64,000 nucleotides of DNA from Bacillus_BA songklensis (GCF_042649685.1 NZ_JBHRZT010000052.1:496001-560000), one strand, 5' to 3'. Numbered from the stretch's first letter, positions 35,076 to 43,008 are shown. Notes: generated by a model from the letters alone, not told the origin. Program-made: numbers and translations.

Positions 35076-35875
35076 TGAATAGTCTAAAATTGCTGACAAA
35101 AGAACGGGAGAATGCAAGGGAAGCCTATTTAGAATACCGCAATAACCGCAGCTACTATGAGGAACAAAGGGATAAAAAAATCCAACAAACGTATTATCAA
35201 AATACATCACTTGAGAGAAATAGCATTCATCATCTATTAGAAAAAACACATCAGAATAAGCTGAATTACTCTCCTCATCGTTATGTTTATCCATGGGTGG
35301 ATCTTCATGAAAATGGAAAACTTAAAAGCTTATATTCCGGGAAAGGAATGGATCCGCTCGTTGTCATTGAGGAGGATATTCGTATTCTTGAAAACACAGC
35401 AAGAGGGAACATTACTAGTTTATCTGATGAAATTACTTTAAATTGTGAGCATGTGGTACCTCAATCATGGTTTCATAAGCAAGAGCCAATGAGGGGAGAT
35501 TTGCATCATTTATTTGCCTGTGAACCCGCATGCAACAGCCGGCGCGGAAACCATCCTTATTATGATTTTTCTGACTATGTTCCGGAAAGCCGTATTTTAG
35601 GAATTAAGGAAGGCTGCGGAAAGGTAGATGAAGGAAAGTTTGAGCCTGAATACGGAAAGGGAATTGTTGCAAGGGCCACATTGTATTTTTTAATCCGGTA
35701 CCCAGGGATAATAAAGAATGATTTTGTTAACCTGCAGCTTTTATTAGAATGGCATCAGCGGTTTCCGGTGTCTCTCTATGAAAAACACCGGAACCTGGCC
35801 ATCTTTGAATTGCAAGGGAACCGGAATCCGTTTATTGACTTTCCGGAAATGGCGGAGGAATTGATAAATGAATAA
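35072..35875 (+). CDS. Endonuclease I family nuclease without signal peptide
   Basis: A 267-residue member of the endonuclease I superfamily (B. subtilis Bsn/YurI, E. coli EndA). The catalytic beta-beta-alpha-metal region is visible: LNCEHVVPQSWF (with catalytic His), RGDLHHLFACEPACNSRRGN and YYDFSDY. Relatives are usually exported, but here the N-terminus (about 1-65) is charged and helical with no signal peptide, so it should stay in the cell. It is coupled to the intracellular subtilisin by a 4-nt overlap. A second ATG at 35075 is also possible as the start. Confidence 0.85.
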   Translation: MMNSLKLLTKERENAREAYLEYRNNRSYYEEQRDKKIQQTYYQNTSLERNSIHHLLEKTHQNKLNYSPHRYVYPWVDLHENGKLKSLYSGKGMDPLVVIEEDIRILENTARGNITSLSDEITLNCEHVVPQSWFHKQEPMRGDLHHLFACEPACNSRRGNHPYYDFSDYVPESRILGIKEGCGKVDEGKFEPEYGKGIVARATLYFLIRYPGIIKNDFVNLQLLLEWHQRFPVSLYEKHRNLAIFELQGNRNPFIDFPEMAEELINE

Positions 35876-36001
35876 GACTGAGTAAGAGAGCCGTCTTCTA
35901 TTGGTTCAAGGTTTATGGTAATCATTAATCAGAGCACCACTATCGTATGCTCGCAATGGTTTGAATTTATTTGAACTTCCGATAAAATTGATGTCAACAA
36001 A

Positions 36002-36045
36002 AAAGAGGTTGGATACCTAAAAGCTGAAAGGTACCCAACCTCTTT
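36002..36045 (+). terminator. Terminator of the isp-nuclease operon
   Basis: AAAGAGGTTGG-TACCT (36002-36018) pairs with AGGTA-CCAACCTCTTT (36029-36045), one mismatch, ending in TTT. Confidence 0.75.
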
Positions 36046-36361
36046 GATTGCCAATAAAGAAACATTATGTAATCTAAATGTGAATACAGTCTGATTTAAT
36101 AATTATGATTACTGACATCTTGGACATGTTTCCTTAAGAACAACCTTAAACAGTAGAGTTTTTCGAAATTGTTTGCAATAGGCTCATCATAAGTGGAAAA
36201 ATCATTCCTAAATAGAACAAAATGACCATCATGTTGAGTGAAAAAAGCCTCGGATTTCAAACATCCGAGGCTTTTTTCGATTTTAATTATTGGCTGTATC
36301 TTAACTAGTTCCAAAAATAAAAAGGGAAGCCCGATGATAAAGGGACAGCTCTAATTTTATG
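36046..36361. other. Intergenic region with a second strong terminator
   Basis: No gene is seen. AGCCTCGGAT (36246-36255) pairs with ATCCGAGGCT (36263-36272), flanked by A and T runs, a bidirectional terminator with no obvious upstream gene. A minus-strand frame of 72 codons across it is treated as chance. Confidence 0.6.
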
Positions 36362-36475
36362 CACAATTTGGAGCTGCCCAAACGACTTGTACAAACGATT
36401 CAGTAGGTGGCGAAATCACAAATCGTCTTGTTGATACAGCTCAATCACAATGATCAGGACCCTTTGATACCATTA
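36362..36475 (+). pseudogene. Decayed alpha/beta-type SASP gene
   Basis: The bases translate as QFGAAQTTCTNDSVGGEITN and RLVDTAQSQ-stop, clearly related to the intact SASP 1 kb downstream (VQLGADQTSRANGSVGGEIT). The N-terminal part and start are lost, and a stop interrupts the C-terminal part. Confidence 0.8.
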
Positions 36476-36638
36476 AATCATCAAACTTAACGAATTCCTC
36501 AAAAGGAATTCATGAGGTGGATGTTTCAGTTCACGTTCATGGCTACAGGTTAAAACTAAATAGCGGATCAATAGCTGAGGCTGGCTATATGAAGGAAAGC
36601 TTCTTTCGAGATTTCCCTCATTATGGATAATCCTGGTG

Positions 36639-36860
36639 TTATTGGATAAAGCCTCCTTGGTTTCCACGCATAAGGTCGTTGCTAATATCCTGTCTCACCT
36701 GCTGTGCGTCTGTTCCGGCAAATCCAGGCTGCATGACGGATTGGGCACCTGCAAAGTTGCCAACCTGCTGTCCCTGTCTACCTAATTGCTGGGCAACTTG
36801 TTGAATCTGTTGAAGTGATTGTTGGGCCTGTTGAGCCGCTTGGTAAATTCGTTGTGGCAT
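36639..36860 (-). CDS. Small Gln-rich spore protein, gamma-SASP-like
   Basis: A 73-residue protein very rich in Gln and Ala (20 or more Gln). The segment GTDAQQVRQDI resembles the repeated ETNAQQVRKQN unit of gamma-type small acid-soluble spore proteins, which serve as amino-acid stores. AAGGGGG stands 7-8 nt before the ATG. The position between a SASP pseudogene and an intact SASP supports a spore role. It has only one repeat-like segment, so the assignment is partial. Confidence 0.6.
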   Translation of the reverse strand: MPQRIYQAAQQAQQSLQQIQQVAQQLGRQGQQVGNFAGAQSVMQPGFAGTDAQQVRQDISNDLMRGNQGGFIQ

Positions 36861-37331
36861 TTTCTTTCCCCCTTATATGGTGATAAACAACAGTTATAGA
36901 ATTTGCTCTGTTTCTCTTTTTATTCTTCCAACTTTTACCAAAACATGAAGTCTCATCATTCATGGTCTTCTCCAGGTTTGGAAGGGCGTTTTTTCTATAG
37001 TGGGTTATCAGTATCTTGAACAACACCTTGCCGTCTTTTCGAGAGGAAAAATATTGATGCCATTTCAACACGAGGCCTTCTGTTCATGAAAAAAGGGATG
37101 AAGGCTAGAACGCCTTCATCCCTTTTTTCGTTCATAAACACATGGCAAACTTAATTTTTGTGACTTACAAGGAGATGATTAGAAAGAGCTTTACAAGTGA
37201 TTGTTTTGTTCACTCTGTTCCTTTCAACAGTCTTATTATGGAGGATTTACAAGTTATTATTCTTCCAATATTTACAAGGTATCAGTCTTTTGTATAAAAG
37301 AGACGATAAAGGTTGAAGGAGGTGAAGGCAT
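36861..37331. other. Intergenic region with a strong bidirectional terminator
   Basis: A 17-bp perfect stem (37089-37105 with 37112-37128, loop TAGAAC) with A and T runs at its ends. No gene is supported upstream of it. The SASP promoter lies in 37240-37310, but no sporulation sigma hexamers could be assigned with confidence. Confidence 0.7.
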
Positions 37332-37559
37332 ATGTCAAATCGTAGTGGTGGCCGTAATCGTTTATTAGTACAAGGTGCAGAAATGGCACTTGAACAATTA
37401 AAATATGAGATTGCTACTGAATTTGGTGTGCAGCTTGGAGCAGATCAAACATCCCGTGCAAATGGTTCAGTAGGTGGTGAGATCACAAAGCGTCTTGTTG
37501 CTACAGCTCAATCTCAATTATCAGGACAGGTACCTGGTGCAGCTAGTACATCTCGCTAA
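37332..37559 (+). CDS. Alpha/beta-type small acid-soluble spore protein
   Basis: A 75-residue DNA-binding protein that coats spore DNA and protects it from UV and heat. Hallmarks are LEQLKYEIATEFGVQL (with the GPR protease site near TEFG) and TSRANGSVGGEITKRLV. AAGGAGGTGAAGG precedes the ATG. Expression would be in the forespore. A related dead copy lies at 36362. Confidence 0.95.
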   Translation: MSNRSGGRNRLLVQGAEMALEQLKYEIATEFGVQLGADQTSRANGSVGGEITKRLVATAQSQLSGQVPGAASTSR

Positions 37560-37656
37560 TGGATCTTTAACCGTAATGAATAGGATGAAGTGTTAACTTC
37601 ATTTTACTTGTTACAAAAAGATTCGCCTATTAAAACTAAATATTCCTATATGGCTT

Positions 37657-37682
37657 AGGCTACCTACTCATGTAGGTAGCCT
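37657..37682. terminator. Hairpin downstream of the SASP gene
   Basis: AGGCTACCTAC pairs perfectly with GTAGGTAGCCT over TCAT. No T run follows, so termination is likely but not certain. Confidence 0.55.
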
Positions 37683-38053
37683 TCAGGTTGTGGGGAGACC
37701 TTTCGGGTTTTTCGACAACGTGAAAAAATACATATAAAAATAGTTTATATGTATTTTTTATTAGAAATCTTCTAGAATTTTTAAAATTGAGAGATATCAC
37801 GATCTCTGTTACTTCACCTTTCAGTGTTTGTGTAAAAACTGAAGGAACGCGTTGAAGAACTAGAGAGTAAACTTACAAAGTTACATTAAAGGAAAGGTGA
37901 TATCAAACCAAGCAAAGATTTCATTGCAGAAGGACAAATGGTACCTGATGATATGAAATATTAAAGACAATCTCTTTATAAAACCCATAATGAAGATTTT
38001 TAAAACTTTTATGGATATATTAAGGTATATATTGTAAATAGGAGTTGGAAAAT
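37683..38053. other. Intergenic region with a short gene remnant
   Basis: At about 37833-37964 the plus strand reads ERVEELESKLTKLH and, in another frame, GDIKPSKDFIAEGQMVPDDM followed by a stop. These look like the coiled-coil and tail of one lost protein. No start or ribosome site is present and the family is not recognised. Confidence 0.35.
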
Positions 38054-38308
38054 ATGGAAAAACCTCAAAAACCAGTAGCCGTTTGTGACGTTGTTTTATC
38101 CTCACTTGTGCAATTTGCCAACAATGAGAAGTCGAAATTGGAATTGGGCATTACCCTAAATGTCAAAGGAATGATTGTTTCTGGAACGTTAATAGGTTCT
38201 AGTACCTACTATTTTTCTATTACACGATTCGTTTTAGAATGTTCTCTCTTGTTTAATGGTTTAAGAGTCCCTTTGGCGTTTTTCTATACGCTTTTCAATT
38301 TTTTCTAG
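38054..38308 (+). pseudogene. Truncated GvpU-like gas-vesicle protein
   Basis: The first 55 residues (VLSSLVQFANNEKSKLELG and ITLNVKGMIVSGTLIGS) match the start of GvpU, an accessory protein of the Bacillus megaterium gas-vesicle cluster. After STYYFSI the sequence becomes unrelated and hydrophobic, and it overlaps the 3' end of a minus-strand gene. The ATG has AGGAG upstream. No other gvp genes are in the window, so it is probably a stranded remnant. Confidence 0.5.
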
Positions 38309-38386
38309 TGCTTGTTTATCATTAAGTAATTCTTGTTTATTCTCTTGCACTAGCTCTTCAAATGATTTTTTATATTTACGATTCAT
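38261..38386 (-). CDS. FbpB-family small basic protein
   Basis: A 41-residue basic, helical protein reading MNRKYKKSFEELVQEN then KQELLNDKQALEKIEKRIEK. This is the pattern of the FbpB/Fur-regulated basic protein family, which in B. subtilis helps the small RNA FsrA repress iron-rich enzymes under iron limitation. The ribosome site is modest (GAAAGAAG). No clear Fur box was found upstream. Its 3' end overlaps the tail of the truncated GvpU-like frame. Confidence 0.7.
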   Translation of the reverse strand: MNRKYKKSFEELVQENKQELLNDKQALEKIEKRIEKRQRDS

Positions 38387-38635
38387 AATAACACTTCTTT
38401 CTTTTATATGAAATCAATCTAACCATGACTTACCTAAATAACAAAACAATTCTGTCATTTTGAAACATCAATAATTTAACAATTATGTGAATTATTGCGT
38501 GGGAACCGTACAATGTTTACTATCAACAAGATATAATGTTAATTTTTTTAGGGGAATTGACTTTAATAGAAAATAATATTAATATAATAAAGCGTCGATT
38601 TAATACGACGAAAAGAAAAAAAAGAAAAGAAGTTA

Positions 38636-38664
38636 TTGACTTTTATTTTTTCAATTGATATTAT
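38636..38664 (+). promoter_or_regulatory. Sigma-A promoter of the tRNA operon
   Basis: TTGACT (38636-38641), a 17-nt spacer, and TATTAT (38659-38664), about 40 nt upstream of the first tRNA. This is close to consensus and fits strong stable-RNA transcription. Confidence 0.8.
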
Positions 38665-38704
38665 GTAAAAGTCGCTTCTTAGCAATGATTAGGGGTTTTT
38701 ATCT

Positions 38705-38776
38705 GGCCCGTTGGTCAAGTGGTTAAGACACCGCCCTTTCACGGCGGTAACACGGGTTCGAATCCCGTACGGGTCA
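38705..38776 (+). tRNA. tRNA-Glu (TTC)
   Basis: The acceptor stem GGCCCGT pairs with ACGGGTC. Anticodon loop CTTTCAC lies between CCGCC and GGCGG, and the T arm is CGGGTTCGAATCCCG. CCA is not encoded. It is the first tRNA of the operon. Confidence 0.96.
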
Positions 38777-38782
38777 TCTAAA

Positions 38783-38844
38783 GGATGGCAGACTAAGTTC
38801 GCGACGTCCTGCCGCAACGTCTGCACTTGCACATCCTGTGCATC
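38783..38844 (+). repeat. Hairpin spacer between tRNA-Glu and tRNA-Val
   Basis: GGATG and GCAGAC pair with GTCTGC and CATCC, enclosing GACGTCCTG. It is a structured spacer inside the tRNA transcript, perhaps a processing or stability element. Confidence 0.5.
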
Positions 38845-38920
38845 GGAGGATTAGCTCAGCTGGGAGAGCACCTGCCTTACAAGCAGGGGGTCGGCGGTTC
38901 GATCCCGTCATCCTCCACCA
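38845..38920 (+). tRNA. tRNA-Val (TAC)
   Basis: GGAGGAT pairs with ATCCTCC. The anticodon loop CTTACAA lies between CCTGC and GCAGG. CCA is encoded. Confidence 0.97.
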
Positions 38921-38926
38921 TTATAT

Positions 38927-39001
38927 TGGGCTATAGCCAAGCGGTAAGGCAACGGACTTTGACTCCGTCATGCGTTGGTTCGAATCCAGCTAGCCCAGCC
39001 A
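38927..39001 (+). tRNA. tRNA-Gln (TTG)
   Basis: TGGGCTA pairs with TAGCCCA. The anticodon loop CTTTGAC lies between ACGGA and TCCGT. CCA is encoded. Confidence 0.97.
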
Positions 39002-39017
39002 TTCATTATTCATTGAT

Positions 39018-39093
39018 GAGCCATTAGCTCAGTCGGTAGAGCATCTGACTTTTAATCAGAGGGTCGAAGGTTCGAGTCCTTCATGGCTCACCA
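39018..39093 (+). tRNA. tRNA-Lys (TTT)
   Basis: GAGCCAT pairs with ATGGCTC. The anticodon loop CTTTTAA lies between TCTGA and TCAGA. CCA is encoded. Confidence 0.97.
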
Positions 39094-39103
39094 TTTTAAT
39101 CAT

Positions 39104-39180
<77 letters not shown>

Positions 39181-39184
39181 TATT

Positions 39185-39292
39185 TAAGAAAAGCGGAGAA
39201 AGCCCGCTTAAACCGATAGGATGTTGGAGCTTCTGGCGGAAGAGACGACAGTCTCAACAGAAGAAGTGAAACAGCCGTAGTGAAAGAATTCA
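39185..39292 (+). ncRNA. Structured spacer repeat in the tRNA operon, copy 1
   Basis: AAGAAAAGCGGAGAAAGCC, GTTGGAGCTTCTGG and ACAGAAGAAGTGAAAC match in order the spacer at 39861-39975. CTTCTG pairs with CAGAAG, and an inner GAGAC pairs with GTCTC. In copy 2 the inner stem has different bases that still pair. It resembles small structured repeats often seen between Bacillaceae RNA genes. Confidence 0.55.
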
Positions 39293-39302
39293 CACATAAT
39301 AA

Positions 39303-39382
39303 CGGAAGTAGCTTAGCTTGGTATAGAGCACATGGTTTGGGACCATGGGATCGCAGCAGGTTTGAATCCTTTCTTCCCGACC
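39303..39382 (+). pseudogene. Degraded tRNA-Pro (TGG)
   Basis: The anticodon stem-loop CATGG-TTTGGGA-CCATG is intact with anticodon TGG. The acceptor 5' strand CGGAAGT lacks one G against the expected CGGGAAG, the D loop has extra bases (GGTATAGAG), the T arm (CAGGTTTGAATCCTTT) does not pair well, and the terminal CCA reads CCG. It is probably non-functional, or affected by sequence error. Confidence 0.7.
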
Positions 39383-39399
39383 GTTCATTAAATAATCAT

Positions 39400-39475
39400 G
39401 GGGCCTTAGCTCAGCTGGGAGAGCGCCTGCTTTGCACGCAGGAGGTCAGCGGTTCGATCCCGCTAGGCTCCACCA
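39400..39475 (+). tRNA. tRNA-Ala (TGC)
   Basis: GGGGCCT pairs with AGGCTCC (one G-T wobble). The anticodon loop TTTGCAC lies between CCTGC and GCAGG. CCA is encoded. Confidence 0.97.
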
Positions 39476-39486
39476 TTTCAAATCAT

Positions 39487-39561
39487 TCCACAGTAGCTCA
39501 GTGGTAGAGCAATCGGCTGTTAACCGATTGGTCGCAGGTTCGAATCCTGCCTGTGGAGCCA
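39487..39561 (+). tRNA. tRNA-Asn (GTT)
   Basis: TCCACAG pairs with CTGTGGA. The anticodon loop CTGTTAA lies between ATCGG and CCGAT. CCA is encoded. Confidence 0.97.
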
Positions 39562-39595
39562 TTTTTATTTTATACTCACTAAATTATAAAATAAC

Positions 39596-39688
39596 GGAGG
39601 AATACCCAAGTCCGGCTGAAGGGATCGGTCTTGAAAACCGACAGGGGTGTCAAAGCCCGCGGGGGTTCGAATCCCTCTTCCTCCGCCA
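39596..39688 (+). tRNA. tRNA-Ser (TGA)
   Basis: GGAGGAA pairs with TTCCTCC. The anticodon TGA lies in CGGTCTTGAAAACCG. A long variable arm (AGGGGTGTCAAAGCCC) is present, as expected for serine. CCA is encoded. Confidence 0.97.
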
Positions 39689-39698
39689 TTTATAAAAA

Positions 39699-39774
39699 GG
39701 CTCGGTAGCTCAGTTGGTAGAGCAAAGGACTGAAAATCCTTGTGTCGGCGGTTCGATTCCGTCCCGAGCCACCA
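39699..39774 (+). tRNA. tRNA-Phe (GAA)
   Basis: GGCTCGG pairs with CCGAGCC. The anticodon loop CTGAAAA lies between AAGGA and TCCTT. CCA is encoded. Confidence 0.97.
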
Positions 39775-39781
39775 CTATTTA

Positions 39782-39857
<76 letters not shown>

Positions 39858-39860
39858 TTA

Positions 39861-39985
39861 TAAGAAAAGCGAAGGCGCCTGTTTAATCTTGAGAGGCGTT
39901 GGAGCTTCTGACCCGGAAACCGTTCTTTGGTTTCATGGACAGAAGTGAGACGACCGAAAGATTAGGAGCCATAGCTGGACAAAGC
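39861..39985 (+). ncRNA. Structured spacer repeat in the tRNA operon, copy 2
   Basis: AAGAAAAGCGAAGGCGCC, GTTGGAGCTTCTGAC and ACAGAAGTGAGAC follow the same order as 39185-39292. The CTTCTG-CAGAAG stem encloses GGAAACC pairing with GGTTTC; the matching place in copy 1 has GAGAC with GTCTC. The change of both sides supports a conserved RNA fold. Confidence 0.55.
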
Positions 39986-39992
39986 AAACAAC

Positions 39993-40077
39993 GGAGGGGT
40001 AGCGAAGTGGCTAAACGCGGCGGACTGTAAATCCGCTCCCTCAGGGTTCGGCGGTTCGAATCCGTCCCCCTCCACCA
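39993..40077 (+). tRNA. tRNA-Tyr (GTA)
   Basis: GGAGGGG pairs with CCCCTCC. The anticodon loop CTGTAAA lies between GCGGA and TCCGC, and a long variable arm (CTCCCTCAGGGTTC region) is present. CCA is encoded. Confidence 0.97.
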
Positions 40078-40078
40078 T

Positions 40079-40155
40079 GGCGGTTGTGGCGAAGTGGTTA
40101 ACGCACCAGATTGTGGCTCTGGCATTCGTGGGTTCGATTCCCATCAATCGCCCCA
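40079..40155 (+). tRNA. tRNA-His (GTG)
   Basis: An eight-pair acceptor stem, GGCGGTTG with CAATCGCC, includes the extra G typical of tRNA-His. The anticodon GTG lies in CCAGATTGTGGCTCTGG. CCA is encoded. Confidence 0.97.
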
Positions 40156-40168
40156 TAAAGTGAAATTT

Positions 40169-40242
40169 GCGGGTGTAGTTTAGTGGTAAAACCTCAGCCT
40201 TCCAAGCTGATGTCGTGAGTTCGATTCTCATCACCCGCTCCA
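40169..40242 (+). tRNA. tRNA-Gly (TCC)
   Basis: GCGGGTG pairs with CACCCGC. The anticodon loop CTTCCAA lies between TCAGC and GCTGA. CCA is encoded. Confidence 0.97.
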
Positions 40243-40246
40243 TTAC

Positions 40247-40320
<74 letters not shown>

Positions 40321-40349
40321 TCTAGAAATATTTTTATATGACCTACTTC

Positions 40350-40442
40350 AAAAAGAGAGTTCATTTTTTCAATCCTCTTTTTTGTTGTAGATAATCCGTC
40401 CCATGTCAACTCCTCTTGAACCGCAGCAAGAGGAGTTTTTTT
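40350..40442 (+). terminator. Tandem terminators of the tRNA operon
   Basis: AAAAAGAG near 40350 pairs with CTCTTTTT near 40375. A stronger one follows: AACTCCTCTTG (40408-40418) with CAAGAGGAGTT (40427-40437) and a T run. Confidence 0.88.
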
Positions 40443-40801
40443 ATGAAACGTTTTCTTTCACTAATGGAGGTCAGTGGAACAAGAAGCATAATTTTTAAAA
40501 AAACGTGATGTATTGAGACTGGTAATGAAGAGATTGATTTCTAATGAAGTATAGAATCAGTCATTCAATCCTATACAATCAGAATATATTTAATAGAGAA
40601 TGAACAAACTAATTAAAGCATGAGAAACTGAAATTTCATGGTTTTCCTTTCGGAGATACCTTCTGATATTAATTTGGAGGTATCTTTATTTTTGTTTCTC
40701 CTAGGGAATTTTTTTGGAAAAGTCACTCATAATTCCATACATATGGGGAATGATAAGCAAAGACCTAGAGGTCATACATACATGAAGAAAGGAGAATGAC
40801 C
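40443..40801. other. Intergenic region
   Basis: No gene is seen in 360 nt. AGATACCTT near 40655 pairs loosely with GAGGTATCT near 40677. The lipoprotein ribosome site AAAGGAG lies at the 3' edge. Confidence 0.5.
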
Positions 40802-41104
40802 ATGAATAAAAAATGGTTTCTCATGTTAATAGGTACATTGTTATCTGCCATGTTGATGGTGGGCTGTAACGGTGATCAGGAGCCGCCTCCAGAAGATAAC
40901 AATGATGTCAATGACAACAATGGTAATAATGACAACAATGGTAATAATGACAACAATGGTAACAATGGTAATAATGATAACGCACCTGGCGTTGATGAAG
41001 ATGATAACATGTTTAAAGATGATGAAAATGATACAGATCCAGATCCAGAAGATCCAATAGAAGATGCGGAAGATATAGGTGATGAGAATAATAAAGATGA
41101 GTAA
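40802..41104 (+). CDS. Small acidic lipoprotein with Asn-rich repeats
   Basis: A 100-residue protein with a lipoprotein signal (NKKWFLMLIGTLLSAMLMVGC) and then a disordered acidic region. NNGNND-type units repeat four times, encoded by near-identical 15-18 nt DNA repeats, followed by an Asp/Glu-rich end. AAAGGAG lies 7 nt before the ATG at 40802. No function is recognised; it may bind cations at the cell surface. An assembly gap begins 60 nt downstream. Confidence 0.75.
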   Translation: MNKKWFLMLIGTLLSAMLMVGCNGDQEPPPEDNNDVNDNNGNNDNNGNNDNNGNNGNNDNAPGVDEDDNMFKDDENDTDPDPEDPIEDAEDIGDENNKDE

Positions 41105-41161
41105 TTCAGATTGTTGGTTCCACTAAAATTCACTTATAACTTATAACAACAACAAAAAAGG

Positions 41162-41309
41162 NNNNNNNNNNNNNNNNNNNNNNNNNNNNNNNNNNNNNNN
41201 NNNNNNNNNNNNNNNNNNNNNNNNNNNNNNNNNNNNNNNNNNNNNNNNNNNNNNNNNNNNNNNNNNNNNNNNNNNNNNNNNNNNNNNNNNNNNNNNNNNN
41301 NNNNNNNNN
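41162..41309. other. Assembly gap (148 N)
   Basis: Unresolved bases between the acidic lipoprotein gene and the coiled-coil gene. Confidence 0.99.
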
Positions 41310-41431
41310 GTTAAGATGATTATCCTGAAAATTAATATTTTGATCTTTCTGATGGTGCCGCAAAGTGTGGCATGGTTGGCTAACGGGGAGATTTAGTTGA
41401 AGCTAAATTTTTTACTTAGGGAGGGAAGCGA

Positions 41432-41890
41432 ATGCTTGGATGCAACGCCTTTAAAAAGAATGCAGAGCCCGTTGGGAACTTTGTTTCCTATACTGCCAAC
41501 GCTCAAGTTCAAGGTGATGACGTTTATTTTGAACATGACGGTAAATATTATTTGGCAAAAGGTCAAAGAGAAGCTTTTGAGAAACAAAAAATGGAGTACA
41601 TGAATATTATTGCTTTGTCGGATGGCTCTTACATCATTCAAACAAATGACAAAAAAACTGTCCCAACCCCTCCTTCTAAGGCTTATAAGGAAAGGAAAAA
41701 AGCAGAAAAAGCAATGAAAGCGAAACAAAAAAAAGAATTGGCTTATGAACGTAAAAAGGAAGAGGAACATATTCAATATTTGAGGGAAAAGGAACAAAAG
41801 GAACTCGATTTAAAAGCTCAACAACAACAACAAAGGCTTGATATGAAAGAAGAATTGCAGCAACATAATATGGAGATAGCAAAAAAATGA
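41432..41890 (+). CDS. Hypothetical coiled-coil protein, probably frameshifted
   Basis: A 152-residue protein with an N-terminal globular part (about 1-70, NAQVQGDDVYFEHDGKYYLA) and a long charged Lys/Glu/Gln coiled coil to the end. AGGGAGG precedes the ATG. The frame stops inside a run of seven A (GCAAAAAAATGA), while the coiled coil continues in the next frame to 41988. One added A would give a single 186-residue protein. Either a homopolymer error, a dead gene or slippage at the A run is possible. No family is recognised. Confidence 0.6.
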   Translation: MLGCNAFKKNAEPVGNFVSYTANAQVQGDDVYFEHDGKYYLAKGQREAFEKQKMEYMNIIALSDGSYIIQTNDKKTVPTPPSKAYKERKKAEKAMKAKQKKELAYERKKEEEHIQYLREKEQKELDLKAQQQQQRLDMKEELQQHNMEIAKK

Positions 41891-41988
41891 CTGACGAAGC
41901 CATAAAGGAAAAAGAGGCTGATATAAGTATTAGATTAAAAGAAGTTGAGGCAAGATTAAAAGCAGCGAATAATGGCAGTGGTTATTAA
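41887..41988 (+). other. Out-of-frame continuation of the coiled-coil protein
   Basis: MTDEAIKEKEADISIRLKEV continues the same heptad pattern after the A7 run, and ends NNGSGY. It has no ribosome site of its own, which supports one original reading frame. Confidence 0.6.
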
Positions 41989-43008
41989 GAAAACACAATG
42001 ACAGTTGTGTTTCCTTGTTTTTTGCATGATACTTAACCCTTTTATTGATAATGGGATGAATTTTTTGAAAGTCTGTACAACCCCGCGCCCCCAACGTATC
42101 CGGTGATTATACAAGTCTTCCAACGTCTCAGGGGACAATCCAGAAGCATGAACTTCGTTTAGATAGACTGTTCGATACCCCTGACCTTGAATAAGCATCC
42201 CTGTCGCAAAATCTTCTGTTATTGTATCAACTGCAAAACCCCCGATATCTTCTATGGCCCTACGAGCAATAACAGTGTTGCTTCCCGCATAAATAACGGC
42301 GTTGTATTTATACTTTCCAGCTTGAATGGACCTAGAGAACAATTCTTGCTCATTCGGTATTTTATCATCCAAAAAAAGATTATATTGAAACAGGTCCGCG
42401 TTGTAAAAATTCTGAGGGACTTGAACAAATCCAACGTTTGGATCTTCTATAAAGAAAGGCATCGTGGCCATTAAAAAATCACTCATAGGAATCATATCCG
42501 CATCAAACGTCACTAGATAAGGGGATGTCGTCTGCGTACAAGCATGATTAAGGTTTCCCGCTTTCGCATGTCTGTTATCTGTTCTTGTAATGTAGCCTAC
42601 CCCCAGTTTGATACAAAGTTCATGTATCTCTTTTCTACGCCCATCATCACATACATAAATATGTACCTTACTACGGTCTGGGTAGTCCATATTTTTACAA
42701 CCTACAATTGTCTTATATAATAAAGAAGAAGGTTCGTTATACGTTGCAATAAACACATCAACGTCCGGGTATCGATCGGTTGGAACGATTGGTGTTTTGG
42801 GAGTACGGGTATCATAGACTGTTAAATAGAAAATAATAGATTCAACGAATCCTACACACTCCGCAAATAATAACATGATTCCAGCGACTAAAGAAACGAT
42901 GCCAAAGTCAGTAGGTAACGTGAAAAATAGTCTCCAGAGCAAATAGGTGATGGTTAGGAAAAAATAGAATCCTACCAAACATAATTTAGATTTTGAGCCT
43001 CTTAGCAT
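41956..43008 (-). pseudogene. Cellulose-synthase-like glycosyltransferase, 3' truncated
   Basis: Family 2 processive glycosyltransferase related to BcsA. Two N-terminal helices are followed by the catalytic domain with DVFIATYNEP, CDDGRR, FDADM, the TED motif in DTITEDFATG, and RIRWGRG (the substrate-gripping motif). BcsA-type enzymes continue with several more helices; here the similarity stops after KGLSIMQK at about 42026, and the last 20 residues come from the terminator of the convergent gene. The export channel is therefore incomplete. The start at 43008 has AAGAAAGG upstream; 22 extra upstream codons were not used. Confidence 0.8.
41992..42022 (+). terminator. Terminator after the coiled-coil gene
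   Basis: AAACACAA pairs with TTGTGTTT around TGACAG, followed by CCTTGTTTTTT. Confidence 0.75.

Noticed and set aside
36096..36314. A 72-codon minus-strand frame
   Set aside because: It spans a perfect bidirectional terminator and lacks a ribosome site.
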